From Candidimonas sp. SYP-B2681 (GTDB lineage Bacteria; Pseudomonadota; Gammaproteobacteria; Burkholderiales; Burkholderiaceae_B): 64,000 nucleotides of DNA. Shown here piece after piece: positions 17,432 through 26,546 of this stretch. The DNA lies in contig NZ_RYDV01000009.1 of the NCBI RefSeq assembly GCF_003971065.1, forward strand, positions 119,932 to 183,931, read 5' to 3'. The position numbers were made by a program, and so were the translations under genes. Positions within the stretch are counted from its first letter, which is position 1; each line of letters starts with the position of its first letter. Below the pieces are notes generated by a model. That model was not told the origin of the DNA and ran no database searches. It saw nothing but the letters and a program-made list of their open reading frames with translations.

Positions 17432-18922
17432 ATGTATAAGGACAGAATTCGGCAGCCCGGGTTGGAACGAAAAATAATGTCGGCCCAAGAGGCGGCACGA
17501 TTATTCAAGAATGGAATGACAGTTGGCATGAGCGGCTTCACTAAGGCCGGAGACTGCAAGGCCTTGCCCGATGCGCTCGCCGAGCGCGCCAGGAGCGAAG
17601 AACTGAAGCTGACCTTGATCACAGGCGCATCTCTGGGCAATGACAGCGATGGCGTTATGGCGGATGCGGGTCTGCTTGCACGCCGTATGCCGTTTCAGGC
17701 TGACGCAAGCCTCCGCAAAAAAATTAACGCTGGCGAGGTCATGTTTATCGACCAACACCTGTCAGAAACGGTAGAACAGCTGCGAGGCCACAATCTTCGG
17801 CCTATTGATATTGCCGTCATCGAGGCGGTTGCCATCACAGAAGACGGCGGCGTCGTGCCGAGCACCTCGGTTGGTAATTCTGCCAGCTTCATTGAACAGG
17901 CAAAGCAAGTAATTATTGAATTGAATCTTGGCATGCCTTTGTCGCTGGAGGGCTTGCACGATATTTATGTACCCCAGCTGCGACCTGGTCGCGAGCCCAT
18001 ACCTGTCCTCGCGGTGGATCAGCGTATCGGCACGCCCGCCATCTTGCTCGACGCGGAGCGTCTTGCCGGTATTGTCATTACAAATTCTGCCGACAGCCCG
18101 TCGACGATATTGCCCTCCGACGCCGACACCCAGGCCATCTCTCGGCATGTCATCAGTTTTCTCGCTGACGAAGTCCAGGCTGGCCGTCTAACGCCAGCAC
18201 TGTTGCCCTTGCAAGCCGGCATCGGAACCATCGCCAATTCCGTATTGCACGGTTTACTCGAGTCTCCATTCGAGGGCATGACGATGTATTCGGAAGTTCT
18301 GCAAGACAGCGCGTTCGAACTGCTGGACTCCGGCCAATTGGCTTTTGCGTCCGCGTCGTCCATTACCCTTTCCGAGAAGATGCATCAGCATTTCCTGGAC
18401 AATATCGAACGCTATCGTTCACGATTGGTGTTGCGGCCGCAGGAAATCAGCAATCACCCGGAAGTCGTTCGCCGGCTCGGTTTGATCGCCATCAATACAG
18501 CGCTAGAGTTCGATATATTTGGCAATGTGAACTCCACGCATGTTGGCGGTACACACATGATGAACGGAATAGGCGGCTCCGGCGATTTCGCCCGCAATGC
18601 CCATTTATCCATTTTTGTCACCAAGTCGGTCGCCAAGAATGGCGAGATATCCAGTATCGTGCCTATGGTCGCGCATGTGGACCATACTGAACACGATGTC
18701 GATGTCGTAGCCACGGAATGGGGCTTGGCCGATTTGCGCGGCCTTGCTCCGCGCGAACGGGCGGCATTGATTATTGAACGCTGCGTCCATCCCGACTACC
18801 GTGACGAGCTTAACAGCTATTACACGCGGGCGTGCAAGCGTGGCGGGCACACTCCCCATTTACTGGAAGAAGCCCTATCGTGGCACGTGCGTTATCAACA
18901 TAATCGGTCCATGTTGCCCTGA
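17432..18922 (+). CDS. Acetyl-CoA hydrolase/transferase family protein (succinyl-CoA:acetate type)
   Basis: 496 residues of the class I CoA-transferase family that includes acetyl-CoA hydrolase, SucCoA:acetate and propionyl-CoA:succinate transferases. Visible motifs: VGMSGFTKAGD near the start, GIGTIANSVLHGL, the segment MYSEVLQDSAF with the likely catalytic Glu, NVNSTHVGGTHMMNGIGGSG and FARNAHLSIF. It probably moves CoA between short acids such as acetate, propionate and succinate. It starts from an ATG after GCGAGAAAGAC. It is divergent from a LysR gene and is followed by the diaminopimelate dehydrogenase gene. Confidence 0.88.
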   Translation: MYKDRIRQPGLERKIMSAQEAARLFKNGMTVGMSGFTKAGDCKALPDALAERARSEELKLTLITGASLGNDSDGVMADAGLLARRMPFQADASLRKKINAGEVMFIDQHLSETVEQLRGHNLRPIDIAVIEAVAITEDGGVVPSTSVGNSASFIEQAKQVIIELNLGMPLSLEGLHDIYVPQLRPGREPIPVLAVDQRIGTPAILLDAERLAGIVITNSADSPSTILPSDADTQAISRHVISFLADEVQAGRLTPALLPLQAGIGTIANSVLHGLLESPFEGMTMYSEVLQDSAFELLDSGQLAFASASSITLSEKMHQHFLDNIERYRSRLVLRPQEISNHPEVVRRLGLIAINTALEFDIFGNVNSTHVGGTHMMNGIGGSGDFARNAHLSIFVTKSVAKNGEISSIVPMVAHVDHTEHDVDVVATEWGLADLRGLAPRERAALIIERCVHPDYRDELNSYYTRACKRGGHTPHLLEEALSWHVRYQHNRSMLP

Positions 18923-18983
18923 GCGGTACGTAGTCTGGGTACAATCTCCCCATCGTTTTCTAATTATGGGGATGCATTTCGCG

Positions 18984-19970
18984 ATGGGCAAAAAAATTAG
19001 AATTGGTATCGTCGGATACGGAAATCTCGGCCGCGGTGTTGAAGCTGCCATTATGCAGAACGCCGATATGGAGCTCGTTGGCGTGTTTTCCCGGCGAGAC
19101 CCTGCCAGTCTCAGACTGCTGCAGTCCAGCGTGCCGGTGCGCGCGCTGGATTCCGTTGGCGAATATCAAGACGATATCGACGTGCTGGTGCTATGCGGCG
19201 GTTCAAAGAACGACCTGCCTGAACAAGGTCCTGCGCTAGCAGCGATGTTCAACACGGTCGACAGCTTTGATACGCATGCGAAGATCCCCGAATACTTTCA
19301 GGCAGTTAATCAGGCGGCTGAGGCAGGTGGCAACACCGCACTGATCTCGGTCGGCTGGGATCCTGGCTTGTTTTCATTGAATCGTCTATTCGGAGAAGCA
19401 ATACTGCCGCAGGGTCAGACCTACACATTCTGGGGTAAAGGGCTTAGTCAGGGGCATTCGGACGCCATTCGGCGGGTTGCCGGTGTCAAGGGCGCCGTGC
19501 AATATACGATACCCGTACCCGAAGCCGTAGACCGCGTACGTCGGGGCGAACTTCCTGCATTATCGACGCGCGACAAACACACGCGTGACTGTTACGTTGT
19601 GCTGGAACCCGGTGTCGACCGAGAAACGGTGAAGCATGCCATCATCACGATGCCCGACTATTTTGATGACTACGATACCTCGGTCAGCTTTATCACTGAA
19701 GAACAGCTAAAACGCGATCATGCGGCCATGCCACATGGGGGCTTTGTGATACGCAGCGGTACGACGGCCAAGGGTACGGCACAAGTGATCGAATACTCGC
19801 TTAAGCTGGATAGCAATCCCGAATTTACGTCCAGCGTGCTGGTTGCTTACGCGCGGGCTGCCTTTCGACTTAATCAACAAGGTATTGCGGGCGCTAAAAG
19901 TGTCTATGACGTGGCACCCGGATTGCTCTCGCCTAAGACAGCCGCTGAATTGCGTGAGCAGTTGCTGTAA
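18984..19970 (+). CDS. ddh: meso-Diaminopimelate D-dehydrogenase
   Basis: Reversible NADPH-dependent conversion of tetrahydrodipicolinate and ammonia to meso-diaminopimelate, a one-step branch to lysine and peptidoglycan. 328 residues. The Rossmann motif IGIVGYGNLGRGVE is at the start, and family motifs TVDSFDTH, SVGWDPGLFSLNR, FWGKGLSQGHSDAIRR and MPHGGFVIRSG follow the Corynebacterium enzyme closely. Several in-frame ATGs exist (18966, 18972, 18984); the last gives the family's usual N-terminus. It lies 61 bases after the CoA-transferase gene. Confidence 0.93.
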   Translation: MGKKIRIGIVGYGNLGRGVEAAIMQNADMELVGVFSRRDPASLRLLQSSVPVRALDSVGEYQDDIDVLVLCGGSKNDLPEQGPALAAMFNTVDSFDTHAKIPEYFQAVNQAAEAGGNTALISVGWDPGLFSLNRLFGEAILPQGQTYTFWGKGLSQGHSDAIRRVAGVKGAVQYTIPVPEAVDRVRRGELPALSTRDKHTRDCYVVLEPGVDRETVKHAIITMPDYFDDYDTSVSFITEEQLKRDHAAMPHGGFVIRSGTTAKGTAQVIEYSLKLDSNPEFTSSVLVAYARAAFRLNQQGIAGAKSVYDVAPGLLSPKTAAELREQLL

Positions 19971-20078
19971 ACCAACGTTGACCGTATTGTCCGTCGTTAC
20001 GGCGGACACTGCAATTTGTCTGCGCTGATGACGCTGCCATCGTTTTGATATTCTGGTGTCGGACCAAGGGGAACGAAC

Positions 20079-22181
20079 ATGCCACGTTACGTAAAGATAA
20101 TTCTGTGGGTATGTTTTGGTCTTTTCATGGCAATGGTTCTGGTTGTGGCGCTGCTAAGCACATTCAACTTGAACTATGCGAGGCCTTGGATCAATCGGCA
20201 GGCGACCGAACTACTGGATCGGCCGGTGCAAATACAGGGCGACTTGTCAGTTAAATGGCTGCGACCCCAAGACCAGGACGGCTGGCGCGGCTGGGTGCCA
20301 TGGCCCGAGATCTCCGCCGGCCAGATCATTGTGGCAAACCCCGAAGGCAGCGGACTTCAAGGTAATATGGCCGAGGTCAAAAACCTTACGGCCGTCGTCA
20401 ATCCGTTGGCGTTGTTGGGTCGTACTGTCCAGATATCGCGATTGCAGGTGCAAGAGGCTAATGTCTTACTGAATCGTGACGCACAGGGCGCCAATAACTG
20501 GACGTTGAAGAAAGACGACCCAGATAAAACCCCGTCAAACTGGAAGTTCGATCTCCAGAAGGTGATGCTCGAGCAAGTGAAGGTGCAGGTGGCCGACGCG
20601 GCCAGCGAACTGGCCCTTGATGCCGAGCTCGACAGCTTGAAGGAAGCCAGCAAAGAAGGTTACGGCATCGCCTTCAAGGCAAAAGGCCGCTACAACAAGG
20701 CGGATATCAGCGGCGAAGGGCAAACCGGCGACATTCTGTCATTGCGGGATAGCAGTAAACCCTTTCCCTTGCAAGGCAAGGTCAGCGTAGGACAAACCTC
20801 GATAGGCATAGAAGGCTCACTTACCAAGCCGCAACAGCTTGCCTCGCTAGATGTCCGTTTGACCTTGGCAGGCGACAGCATGGCCGATTTGTTTCCCTTG
20901 ATAGGTGTCTCGCTGCCTCAGACGCCGCCGTACAGTACTGAAGGGCGCCTTATTGGTCTGCTTGAAGGTGACAACGACAAATGGCGCTATGAAGAATTCA
21001 AGGGTGTTATGGGCGAAAGCGACCTCGAGGGCACTGTTGAATACCTGGCGCGCAAACCCCGCTCACTGCTGACTGGCGACGTCCAGTCGAGACTCTTGCG
21101 TTTCAAGGATTTAGGCCCGCTCATCGGCGCCGATACCAGTGACGTGAAGGGCGCGGGGGCGAAAGACGATAAAGTGAAGCAGCCACCCGGCAAAGCCCTG
21201 CCGGTTGCGCCTATTAATACCAAAGTCTGGGGGGCGATGGATGCCGATGTAAAGTTTCGAGGGGTAAAGATATTGCGGATCGAAGCCTTGCCATTAGAGA
21301 ATATTGACGCCCATATAAAGTTGAACGACAGTGTGCTTTCGCTAGTTCCCTTGAATTTCGGCTTCGCAGGCGGGACGCTCAGCAATACCATTACTCTTGA
21401 TGGTCGGGGTGAAAAGATGCAAGCCGAGATGGTCATCGCTGCACGGCACCTCAAGCTTAAAAAACTATTCCCCGGCGCCGAAACCATGAAAGCCAGCTTT
21501 GGCGAACTTCACGGCGATGCGAATCTTAAAGCTCAAGGAAGCTCGATAGCCGAGCTATTGGGCCATTCAAATGGTCAATTCAAGGCGCTGGTAAGCCGCG
21601 GGACAGTCAGCCGGTTTTTGCTAGAGGCCGCTGGCTTGAACGTCGCCAATATGGTCTTGGCGAAGTTGTTCGGCGACGAGCAAGTGGTCTTGAACTGTGT
21701 CGCAACAGACTTTACGGTAACCGACGGGCTCATGACGGCCAAGGTATTCAAACTGGAAACAGACGATACTACCGTTGACATTACTGGCACCATCAACATG
21801 CGCACAGAAGTCATGGATCTTGATATACGTCCGGAAAACAGGACTGTGCGTATCTTTACCTTGCGGTCTCCCTTGTACGCAAAAGGTACTTTCAAGGATC
21901 CTGAAGTGGGCGTCCAGATGGGTCCGCTTGCGGCCCGGGCCGGAGCTGCGGTTGCATTGGGCGTTGTCGCGACGCCGCTCGCCGCGCTACTGCCATTGCT
22001 GAATGTGGGCAGTAACGAAAGCAATGATTGCGCGCCGATGCTCGGAGAAAAGGCCAAAAAAAATAGAATCTCCGTCGCGAAGGACGAAAAAGGTAAGTCT
22101 ATCGAAATGGCGCCATCAGGGGCGAATGGCAAGGCTGGCAGCGAACGTGAAAACTGGCCCTCGAACCAACCTAATCCCTGA
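20079..22181 (+). CDS. AsmA-family inner-membrane-anchored protein
   Basis: 700 residues. One N-terminal membrane helix (IILWVCFGLFMAMVLVVALLS, quoted in part: LFMAMVLVVALLS) anchors a large periplasmic part with the AsmA pattern: NYARPWINRQATELLDRPV, EIGGI-type repeats, and a C-terminal AsmA_2 region with GELHGDANLKAQGSSIAELL and VLNCVATDFTVTDGLMT. AsmA-like proteins help move phospholipids to the outer membrane. The tail is hydrophilic. It precedes MgtC on the opposite strand with a 42-base gap. Confidence 0.87.
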   Translation: MPRYVKIILWVCFGLFMAMVLVVALLSTFNLNYARPWINRQATELLDRPVQIQGDLSVKWLRPQDQDGWRGWVPWPEISAGQIIVANPEGSGLQGNMAEVKNLTAVVNPLALLGRTVQISRLQVQEANVLLNRDAQGANNWTLKKDDPDKTPSNWKFDLQKVMLEQVKVQVADAASELALDAELDSLKEASKEGYGIAFKAKGRYNKADISGEGQTGDILSLRDSSKPFPLQGKVSVGQTSIGIEGSLTKPQQLASLDVRLTLAGDSMADLFPLIGVSLPQTPPYSTEGRLIGLLEGDNDKWRYEEFKGVMGESDLEGTVEYLARKPRSLLTGDVQSRLLRFKDLGPLIGADTSDVKGAGAKDDKVKQPPGKALPVAPINTKVWGAMDADVKFRGVKILRIEALPLENIDAHIKLNDSVLSLVPLNFGFAGGTLSNTITLDGRGEKMQAEMVIAARHLKLKKLFPGAETMKASFGELHGDANLKAQGSSIAELLGHSNGQFKALVSRGTVSRFLLEAAGLNVANMVLAKLFGDEQVVLNCVATDFTVTDGLMTAKVFKLETDDTTVDITGTINMRTEVMDLDIRPENRTVRIFTLRSPLYAKGTFKDPEVGVQMGPLAARAGAAVALGVVATPLAALLPLLNVGSNESNDCAPMLGEKAKKNRISVAKDEKGKSIEMAPSGANGKAGSERENWPSNQPNP

Positions 22182-22223
22182 TGATATCGACTGAAGGTTG
22201 CGGCGCAACTTCAGTGTGCAAAT

Positions 22224-22763
22224 TTACCGCTTGCCGTCATTGAAGTCTTGGTCATCATCATCTTCGTCGTTAGCATCGTCCGGCGGGCTGAGATCCTCTT
22301 CTACACGCCTTAATACGACCAGTATGAAGAGTGCTGCCAGCGTGCTGACAACGGCAGTGGCTTCCCGGCCCATCCCGGCCGCAATGCCGATTCCGGCCGC
22401 GACCCAGATGCTGGCTGCTGTGGTAAGGCCTTTGATTTCTCCGCGATTGCTAAACTTGATAATCGCGCCAGCACCCAGAAAACCAATGCCGGCAATGATA
22501 CCTTGCAGGACGCGGCTGGCATCGTCGATTTCCATGCCGCTTTGAAGGGGTACCAGTATGAAGATGGCTGCCCCTAGCGACACCAACATGTGGGTACGCA
22601 GGCCGGCATCCTTGCCCCGCAGTTCGCGTTCAAAGCCAATCGCGGCCCCCAGGATTGTCGCCATAGTCAGGCGCAACACAACACGCGTGGCTTCGGCCAC
22701 ATCCGGTATATCGGAGAACTCTAGAACAATCGTGGTCCAGATACTGGAGGCGGTATCGATCAT
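22224..22763 (-). CDS. MgtC/SapB-family membrane protein with acidic tail
   Basis: 179 residues with about five membrane segments. The MgtC hallmark is clear: LGAAIGFERELRGKDAGLRT, then LQGIIAGIGFLGAGAI and GLTTAASIWVAAGIGIAAG. MgtC proteins act in low-magnesium survival and modulate the F-ATPase in Salmonella; the role of this homologue is unknown. The C-terminus is strongly acidic (DDANDEDDDDQDFNDG), which is not part of the core family. The gene is convergent with asmA and divergent from the small YqaE-like gene. Confidence 0.85.
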   Translation of the reverse strand: MIDTASSIWTTIVLEFSDIPDVAEATRVVLRLTMATILGAAIGFERELRGKDAGLRTHMLVSLGAAIFILVPLQSGMEIDDASRVLQGIIAGIGFLGAGAIIKFSNRGEIKGLTTAASIWVAAGIGIAAGMGREATAVVSTLAALFILVVLRRVEEDLSPPDDANDEDDDDQDFNDGKR

Positions 22764-22833
22764 TTGCGAATTTCGAGCTGGGCAGAGGTTAGAATAGCAG
22801 GTTCCGGAATTTTCGAATAAGCGGTTCTACATA

Positions 22834-23025
22834 ATGCGATTGATCATTGCGCTTTTATTGCCCTGGCTGACATTTTTCACAATAGGGCGGCCTATTGCAG
22901 GGATAGTCTGCCTGATTTTGCAGATCACGCTGATTGGTTGGGTGCCGGCCGCTATCTGGGCAGTGTATGCCTTAAGTCAATATAAAACTGATAAAAAAAT
23001 AGAAAACGCTTTGCGGCGACGCTAG
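22834..23025 (+). CDS. YqaE/Pmp3-family small membrane protein
   Basis: 63 residues with two hydrophobic helices (LIIALLLPWLTFFTIG and ICLILQITLIGWVPAAIWAV-like) and a basic tail (KIENALRRR). It fits the Pmp3/YqaE group of small membrane proteins linked to stress and membrane potential. It stops 6 bases before the ABC ATPase start, so it heads the nucleoside transporter operon. Whether it helps transport is unknown. Confidence 0.65.
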   Translation: MRLIIALLLPWLTFFTIGRPIAGIVCLILQITLIGWVPAAIWAVYALSQYKTDKKIENALRRR

Positions 23026-23031
23026 CCCAAT

Positions 23032-24567
23032 ATGACAAGTCGCCTTGTGCTGAAACAGATCACCAAGCATTATCCGGCAGTGATCGCCAATGATAATGTT
23101 GATCTCACCGTATTGCCCGGTGAAATTCATGCCATTCTTGGCGAGAACGGGGCGGGAAAGTCCACCCTGATGAAAATCATTTACGGTGTGACCAAGCCCG
23201 ACCACGGCCAAATGCTGTGGAATGGGCACGACGTCCATATTGCCAGCCCGGCTGCCGCAAGGCAATTGGGCATAGGTATGGTATTTCAGCACTTCTCGCT
23301 TTTCGACACCCTGACGGTCGCGGAAAACATAGCCTTGGGCTTGCCCGCCGAGACCCGTCTTGCCGACCTCGAGCAGCGCATCGCCGAGACCGCCCGGCAA
23401 TATGGCCTCGACCTTGAACCGCAGCGTCACGTGCATACTCTATCGGTCGGCGAATGCCAGCGCGTTGAGATTGTCCGGGCTTTGCTGGGCAAGCCTCAGT
23501 TGCTGATACTCGACGAACCTACGTCGGTTTTAACCCCGCAGGCCGTCGATACACTATTCGATACCTTGCGCGTCTTGGCTGCCGAGGGCTGCAGTATTCT
23601 TTATATCAGCCACAAGCTCGACGAAATACGAGCCTTGTGCCACACCTGTACAGTGATGCGCGGTGGAAAGGTGACGGGGGTGTGCGACCCTCGCGCCGAA
23701 ACCGAGGCTAGTCTGTCGCGCATGATGATCGGCGCAGAGCCGCTTGTGATAACACATCACGAACGGGCGCCCGGCAAGACTATGTTGCAGGCGCGACGAT
23801 TGTCGCTGGAAAAGTCGCATCCTTTCGCGACGCCGCTACGTAATATCGACTTCGAAGTCAGGGCCGGCGAGATCCTGGGTGTAGCCGGCGTGTCGGGTAA
23901 TGGCCAGCAGGAGCTGCTGGCGGTATTGTCGGGCGAAGATACCCGCGCAGATCGCGATGCGATTATGCTCGATGGCGTAGCCATCGGGCATCGTTCGACG
24001 TCTTGGCGCAGGGCTAACGGCGTGGGCTTCGTGCCTGAAGAACGCCTGGGGCGGGGTGCTGTCCCCGAGCTTTCTCTCGCGCAGAATATATTGCTGTCAC
24101 ATCAGACCACTAACACGGTGAACAAGGGTTTCGTCAGGAATAGCGCTATCCAGCAGCTTGCCGCCGACATTATCCACCGCTTCAAGGTTAAGGCGCCGGG
24201 GCCACAGGCCATTGCATCAAGCCTGTCCGGAGGCAATCTGCAAAAATACATTATTGGGCGTGAAGTCATGCGCCATCCTAAAGTGCTGCTGGTTGCTCAG
24301 CCTACCTGGGGCGTTGATGTAGGCGCGGCTGCCCAGATACGAGCCGAGCTCATCGCTTTACGCGATGCAGGCTGTGCCTTGCTGGTGATTTCCGAAGAGC
24401 TGGACGAATTGTTCGAGATTTCAGATCGTCTGGTGGTCTTGGCGAAAGGGCGGATGTCGCCTTCCATAAAGGCGACGCAGGCAAGCCTGGACCTCATTGG
24501 ACGCTGGATGAGCGGCCTATGGGAGCCAGCCGGGCAGCCAGATAATCCGGAGCTACTGCATGTTTAA
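23032..24567 (+). CDS. Nucleoside/purine ABC transporter, double ATPase
   Basis: 511 residues holding two ABC domains in tandem, as in sugar/nucleoside importers of the BMP type. The first has Walker A GENGAGKST (residues 37-45), signature LSVGECQRVEI and Walker B LLILDEPTSVL. The second has a degenerate P-loop (GVSGNGQQELLAVLSG) and signature LSGGNLQKYIIGREV, a normal feature of this family. It overlaps the next permease gene by 8 bases. Together with two permeases and a BMP-domain binding protein it forms a full importer for nucleosides or related purine compounds. Confidence 0.92.
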   Translation: MTSRLVLKQITKHYPAVIANDNVDLTVLPGEIHAILGENGAGKSTLMKIIYGVTKPDHGQMLWNGHDVHIASPAAARQLGIGMVFQHFSLFDTLTVAENIALGLPAETRLADLEQRIAETARQYGLDLEPQRHVHTLSVGECQRVEIVRALLGKPQLLILDEPTSVLTPQAVDTLFDTLRVLAAEGCSILYISHKLDEIRALCHTCTVMRGGKVTGVCDPRAETEASLSRMMIGAEPLVITHHERAPGKTMLQARRLSLEKSHPFATPLRNIDFEVRAGEILGVAGVSGNGQQELLAVLSGEDTRADRDAIMLDGVAIGHRSTSWRRANGVGFVPEERLGRGAVPELSLAQNILLSHQTTNTVNKGFVRNSAIQQLAADIIHRFKVKAPGPQAIASSLSGGNLQKYIIGREVMRHPKVLLVAQPTWGVDVGAAAQIRAELIALRDAGCALLVISEELDELFEISDRLVVLAKGRMSPSIKATQASLDLIGRWMSGLWEPAGQPDNPELLHV

Positions 24568-25621
24568 GCTGGAGCCACGCCCGGCCCCGTCGGTATTGAT
24601 GTCGTGGCTTTCGCCCGTGCTGGCGGTATTGTTAACGATGGCTTGCGGCATATTGTTATTTCTTGCTGTCGGGAAAGACCCTTGGGCTAGCCTTGCCGTG
24701 TTCTTTCTGGAACCGATTAAAGACGTGCAAGGCTGGTCCGAAGTCGGCGTCAAAGTGGCGCCTTTGCTGCTGATTTCCGTTGGTCTGGCGATGTGTTTCC
24801 GGGCCAACGTTTTTAACATTGGCGCTGAGGGGCAACTGGTCGTGGGCGCCATTGCCGCCGGTAGCGTGATCTTATACTTCGATGATGGCAGTAATGGTGG
24901 TTTTTGGCTGATATCGCTGGCCCTGTTTGCGGGCGTAGCCGGTGGCATGTTCTGGGCCGCCATTACCGCTTGTTTGCGCGATCGTTTCAATGCCAATGAA
25001 ATACTGGTGTCATTGATGCTTGTGTACGTCGCGGAGTTGCTGCTTAGCTATCTGGTGCATGGGGTGCTTATTGATCCTGACGGCTTTGGGTTTCCTCAGT
25101 CACGACTTTTTTCAGACGGTTTTCTTCTGCCCATAATAGTGCAGGGAACTCGCCTGCATATTGGCATTGCGTTGGCGTTGTTGACCGCCTTTCTGGGCTG
25201 GCTTTATTTGTCGCGCAGTTTCTCCGGATACAAACTCCGAGTCGGCGGGCTCGCTCCGCAAGCTGCACGCTACGCCGGGTTTTCAGCAGGACGGTCGCTT
25301 TGGACTTGCATGCTGGCGTCCGGCGGCTTGGCCGGGCTTGCAGGGGCATCCGAAATCATGGGCCCCATCGGACAGTTGACTCCGTCTATTTCTCCCGGCT
25401 ACGGTTTTGCCGCCATTATCGTCGCGTTCGTGGGGCGCCTGCACCCTATCGGCGTCATATTCTCGAGCTTTGTGATGGCCTTGCTCTACATAGGTGGAGA
25501 GCTCTCGCAAAGCCGTTTGGGCATGCCCAGCGCTATCACCGGCATCTTCCAGGGAATTCTACTGTTCTCGCTTCTGGCCTGTGATGTCCTGATCAATAAC
25601 AAATTGCGCTGGAGAAAATAA
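24560..25621 (+). CDS. Nucleoside ABC transporter permease (first)
   Basis: 353 residues, mainly hydrophobic, of the BPD_transp_2 family. Family motifs are visible: FRANVFNIGAEGQLVVGAI, NEILVSLMLVYVAELLL and AAIIVAFVGRLHPIGVIFSS. It starts within the end of the ATPase gene and its stop shares one base with the start of the second permease (TAATG), so translation is coupled. It pairs with the second permease to form the membrane pore. Confidence 0.9.
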   Translation: MFKLEPRPAPSVLMSWLSPVLAVLLTMACGILLFLAVGKDPWASLAVFFLEPIKDVQGWSEVGVKVAPLLLISVGLAMCFRANVFNIGAEGQLVVGAIAAGSVILYFDDGSNGGFWLISLALFAGVAGGMFWAAITACLRDRFNANEILVSLMLVYVAELLLSYLVHGVLIDPDGFGFPQSRLFSDGFLLPIIVQGTRLHIGIALALLTAFLGWLYLSRSFSGYKLRVGGLAPQAARYAGFSAGRSLWTCMLASGGLAGLAGASEIMGPIGQLTPSISPGYGFAAIIVAFVGRLHPIGVIFSSFVMALLYIGGELSQSRLGMPSAITGIFQGILLFSLLACDVLINNKLRWRK

Positions 25622-26538
25622 TGGATGCTTTAGCTCCTCTTGTTGCCTCCGCAATTATCGCCGGCACCCCCCTTATGCTGGCAGCGCTGGGTTTGCTCGT
25701 TAACGAGAAATCCGGCGTGATCAATCTGGGTTCTGAGGGCATGATGTTGGTAGCCGCCGTCTTGGGGTTCGCCGCAACGATTCATAGCGGGAATGTTGCA
25801 GTCGGATTTCTGGTGGGTGCCTCCGCCGGCATGATCCTGGCAGGCTTTTTTGCCTGGCTTACCGTATGGCTGGGTGCCAACCAGGTAGCCACTGGCCTCG
25901 CCTTATCCCTATTCGGAGGGGGCGCATCTGCTTATCTGGGCATTGACTATTCCGGTAAGAGCCTGCAAGCAAACAAATTCGGAATTCCACTGCTGCAAGA
26001 CATTCCTTTCCTTGGTGAGGCGCTGTTTCAACATCACCCCATGGTGTATTTTTCATTGCTGCTTTGCATTGCCATTGCCTGGATGCTGAACCGCACGCGT
26101 GCCGGCCTAATCTTGCGATCGGTGGGCGAGTCACCCACTTCGGCGCACTCGCTCGGGTACAACGTGCGCCGCATTCGTCTTGGAGCGTTATTGTTCGGCG
26201 GTGCATGCTGCGGGCTTGCCGGCGCGTTCATGTCGTTGGTCTACACGCCGATGTGGGTCGAAGATATGGTGGCCGGGCGCGGCTGGATCGCTCTTGCCCT
26301 GACCACCTTCGCCACGTGGCGGCCTGCCAGGGTTCTGATAGGAGCTTACCTGTTTGGTGGAATCACCATTCTTTCCTATCATATGCAGGCACTTGGTGTG
26401 CCTATCGCTTCCCAGCTTCTATCCATGCTGCCGTATCTCGCGACGATTCTGGTGCTGGTTCTGATTTCACGAAATGCAAACTGGATCAGGCTCAACATGC
26501 CTGCTTCATTAGGCAAAAACTTTAACCCGGACACCTGA
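25621..26538 (+). CDS. Nucleoside ABC transporter permease (second)
   Basis: 305 residues of the same permease family. It opens with PLVASAIIAGTPLMLAALG, then NEKSGVINLGSEGMMLVAA and VWLGANQVATGLALSLFG. The segment TRAGLILRSVGESPTSAHSL is the cytoplasmic loop that contacts the ATPase. The ATG shares its first base with the stop codon of the first permease. The binding-protein gene begins 8 bases after its stop. Confidence 0.9.
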   Translation: MDALAPLVASAIIAGTPLMLAALGLLVNEKSGVINLGSEGMMLVAAVLGFAATIHSGNVAVGFLVGASAGMILAGFFAWLTVWLGANQVATGLALSLFGGGASAYLGIDYSGKSLQANKFGIPLLQDIPFLGEALFQHHPMVYFSLLLCIAIAWMLNRTRAGLILRSVGESPTSAHSLGYNVRRIRLGALLFGGACCGLAGAFMSLVYTPMWVEDMVAGRGWIALALTTFATWRPARVLIGAYLFGGITILSYHMQALGVPIASQLLSMLPYLATILVLVLISRNANWIRLNMPASLGKNFNPDT

Positions 26539-26546
26539 GGATCATC

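Noticed and set aside
19987..20007. Hairpin TGTCCG/CGGACA after ddh as a terminator
   Set aside because: The stem is short and no T-run follows, so it was not listed as a terminator.
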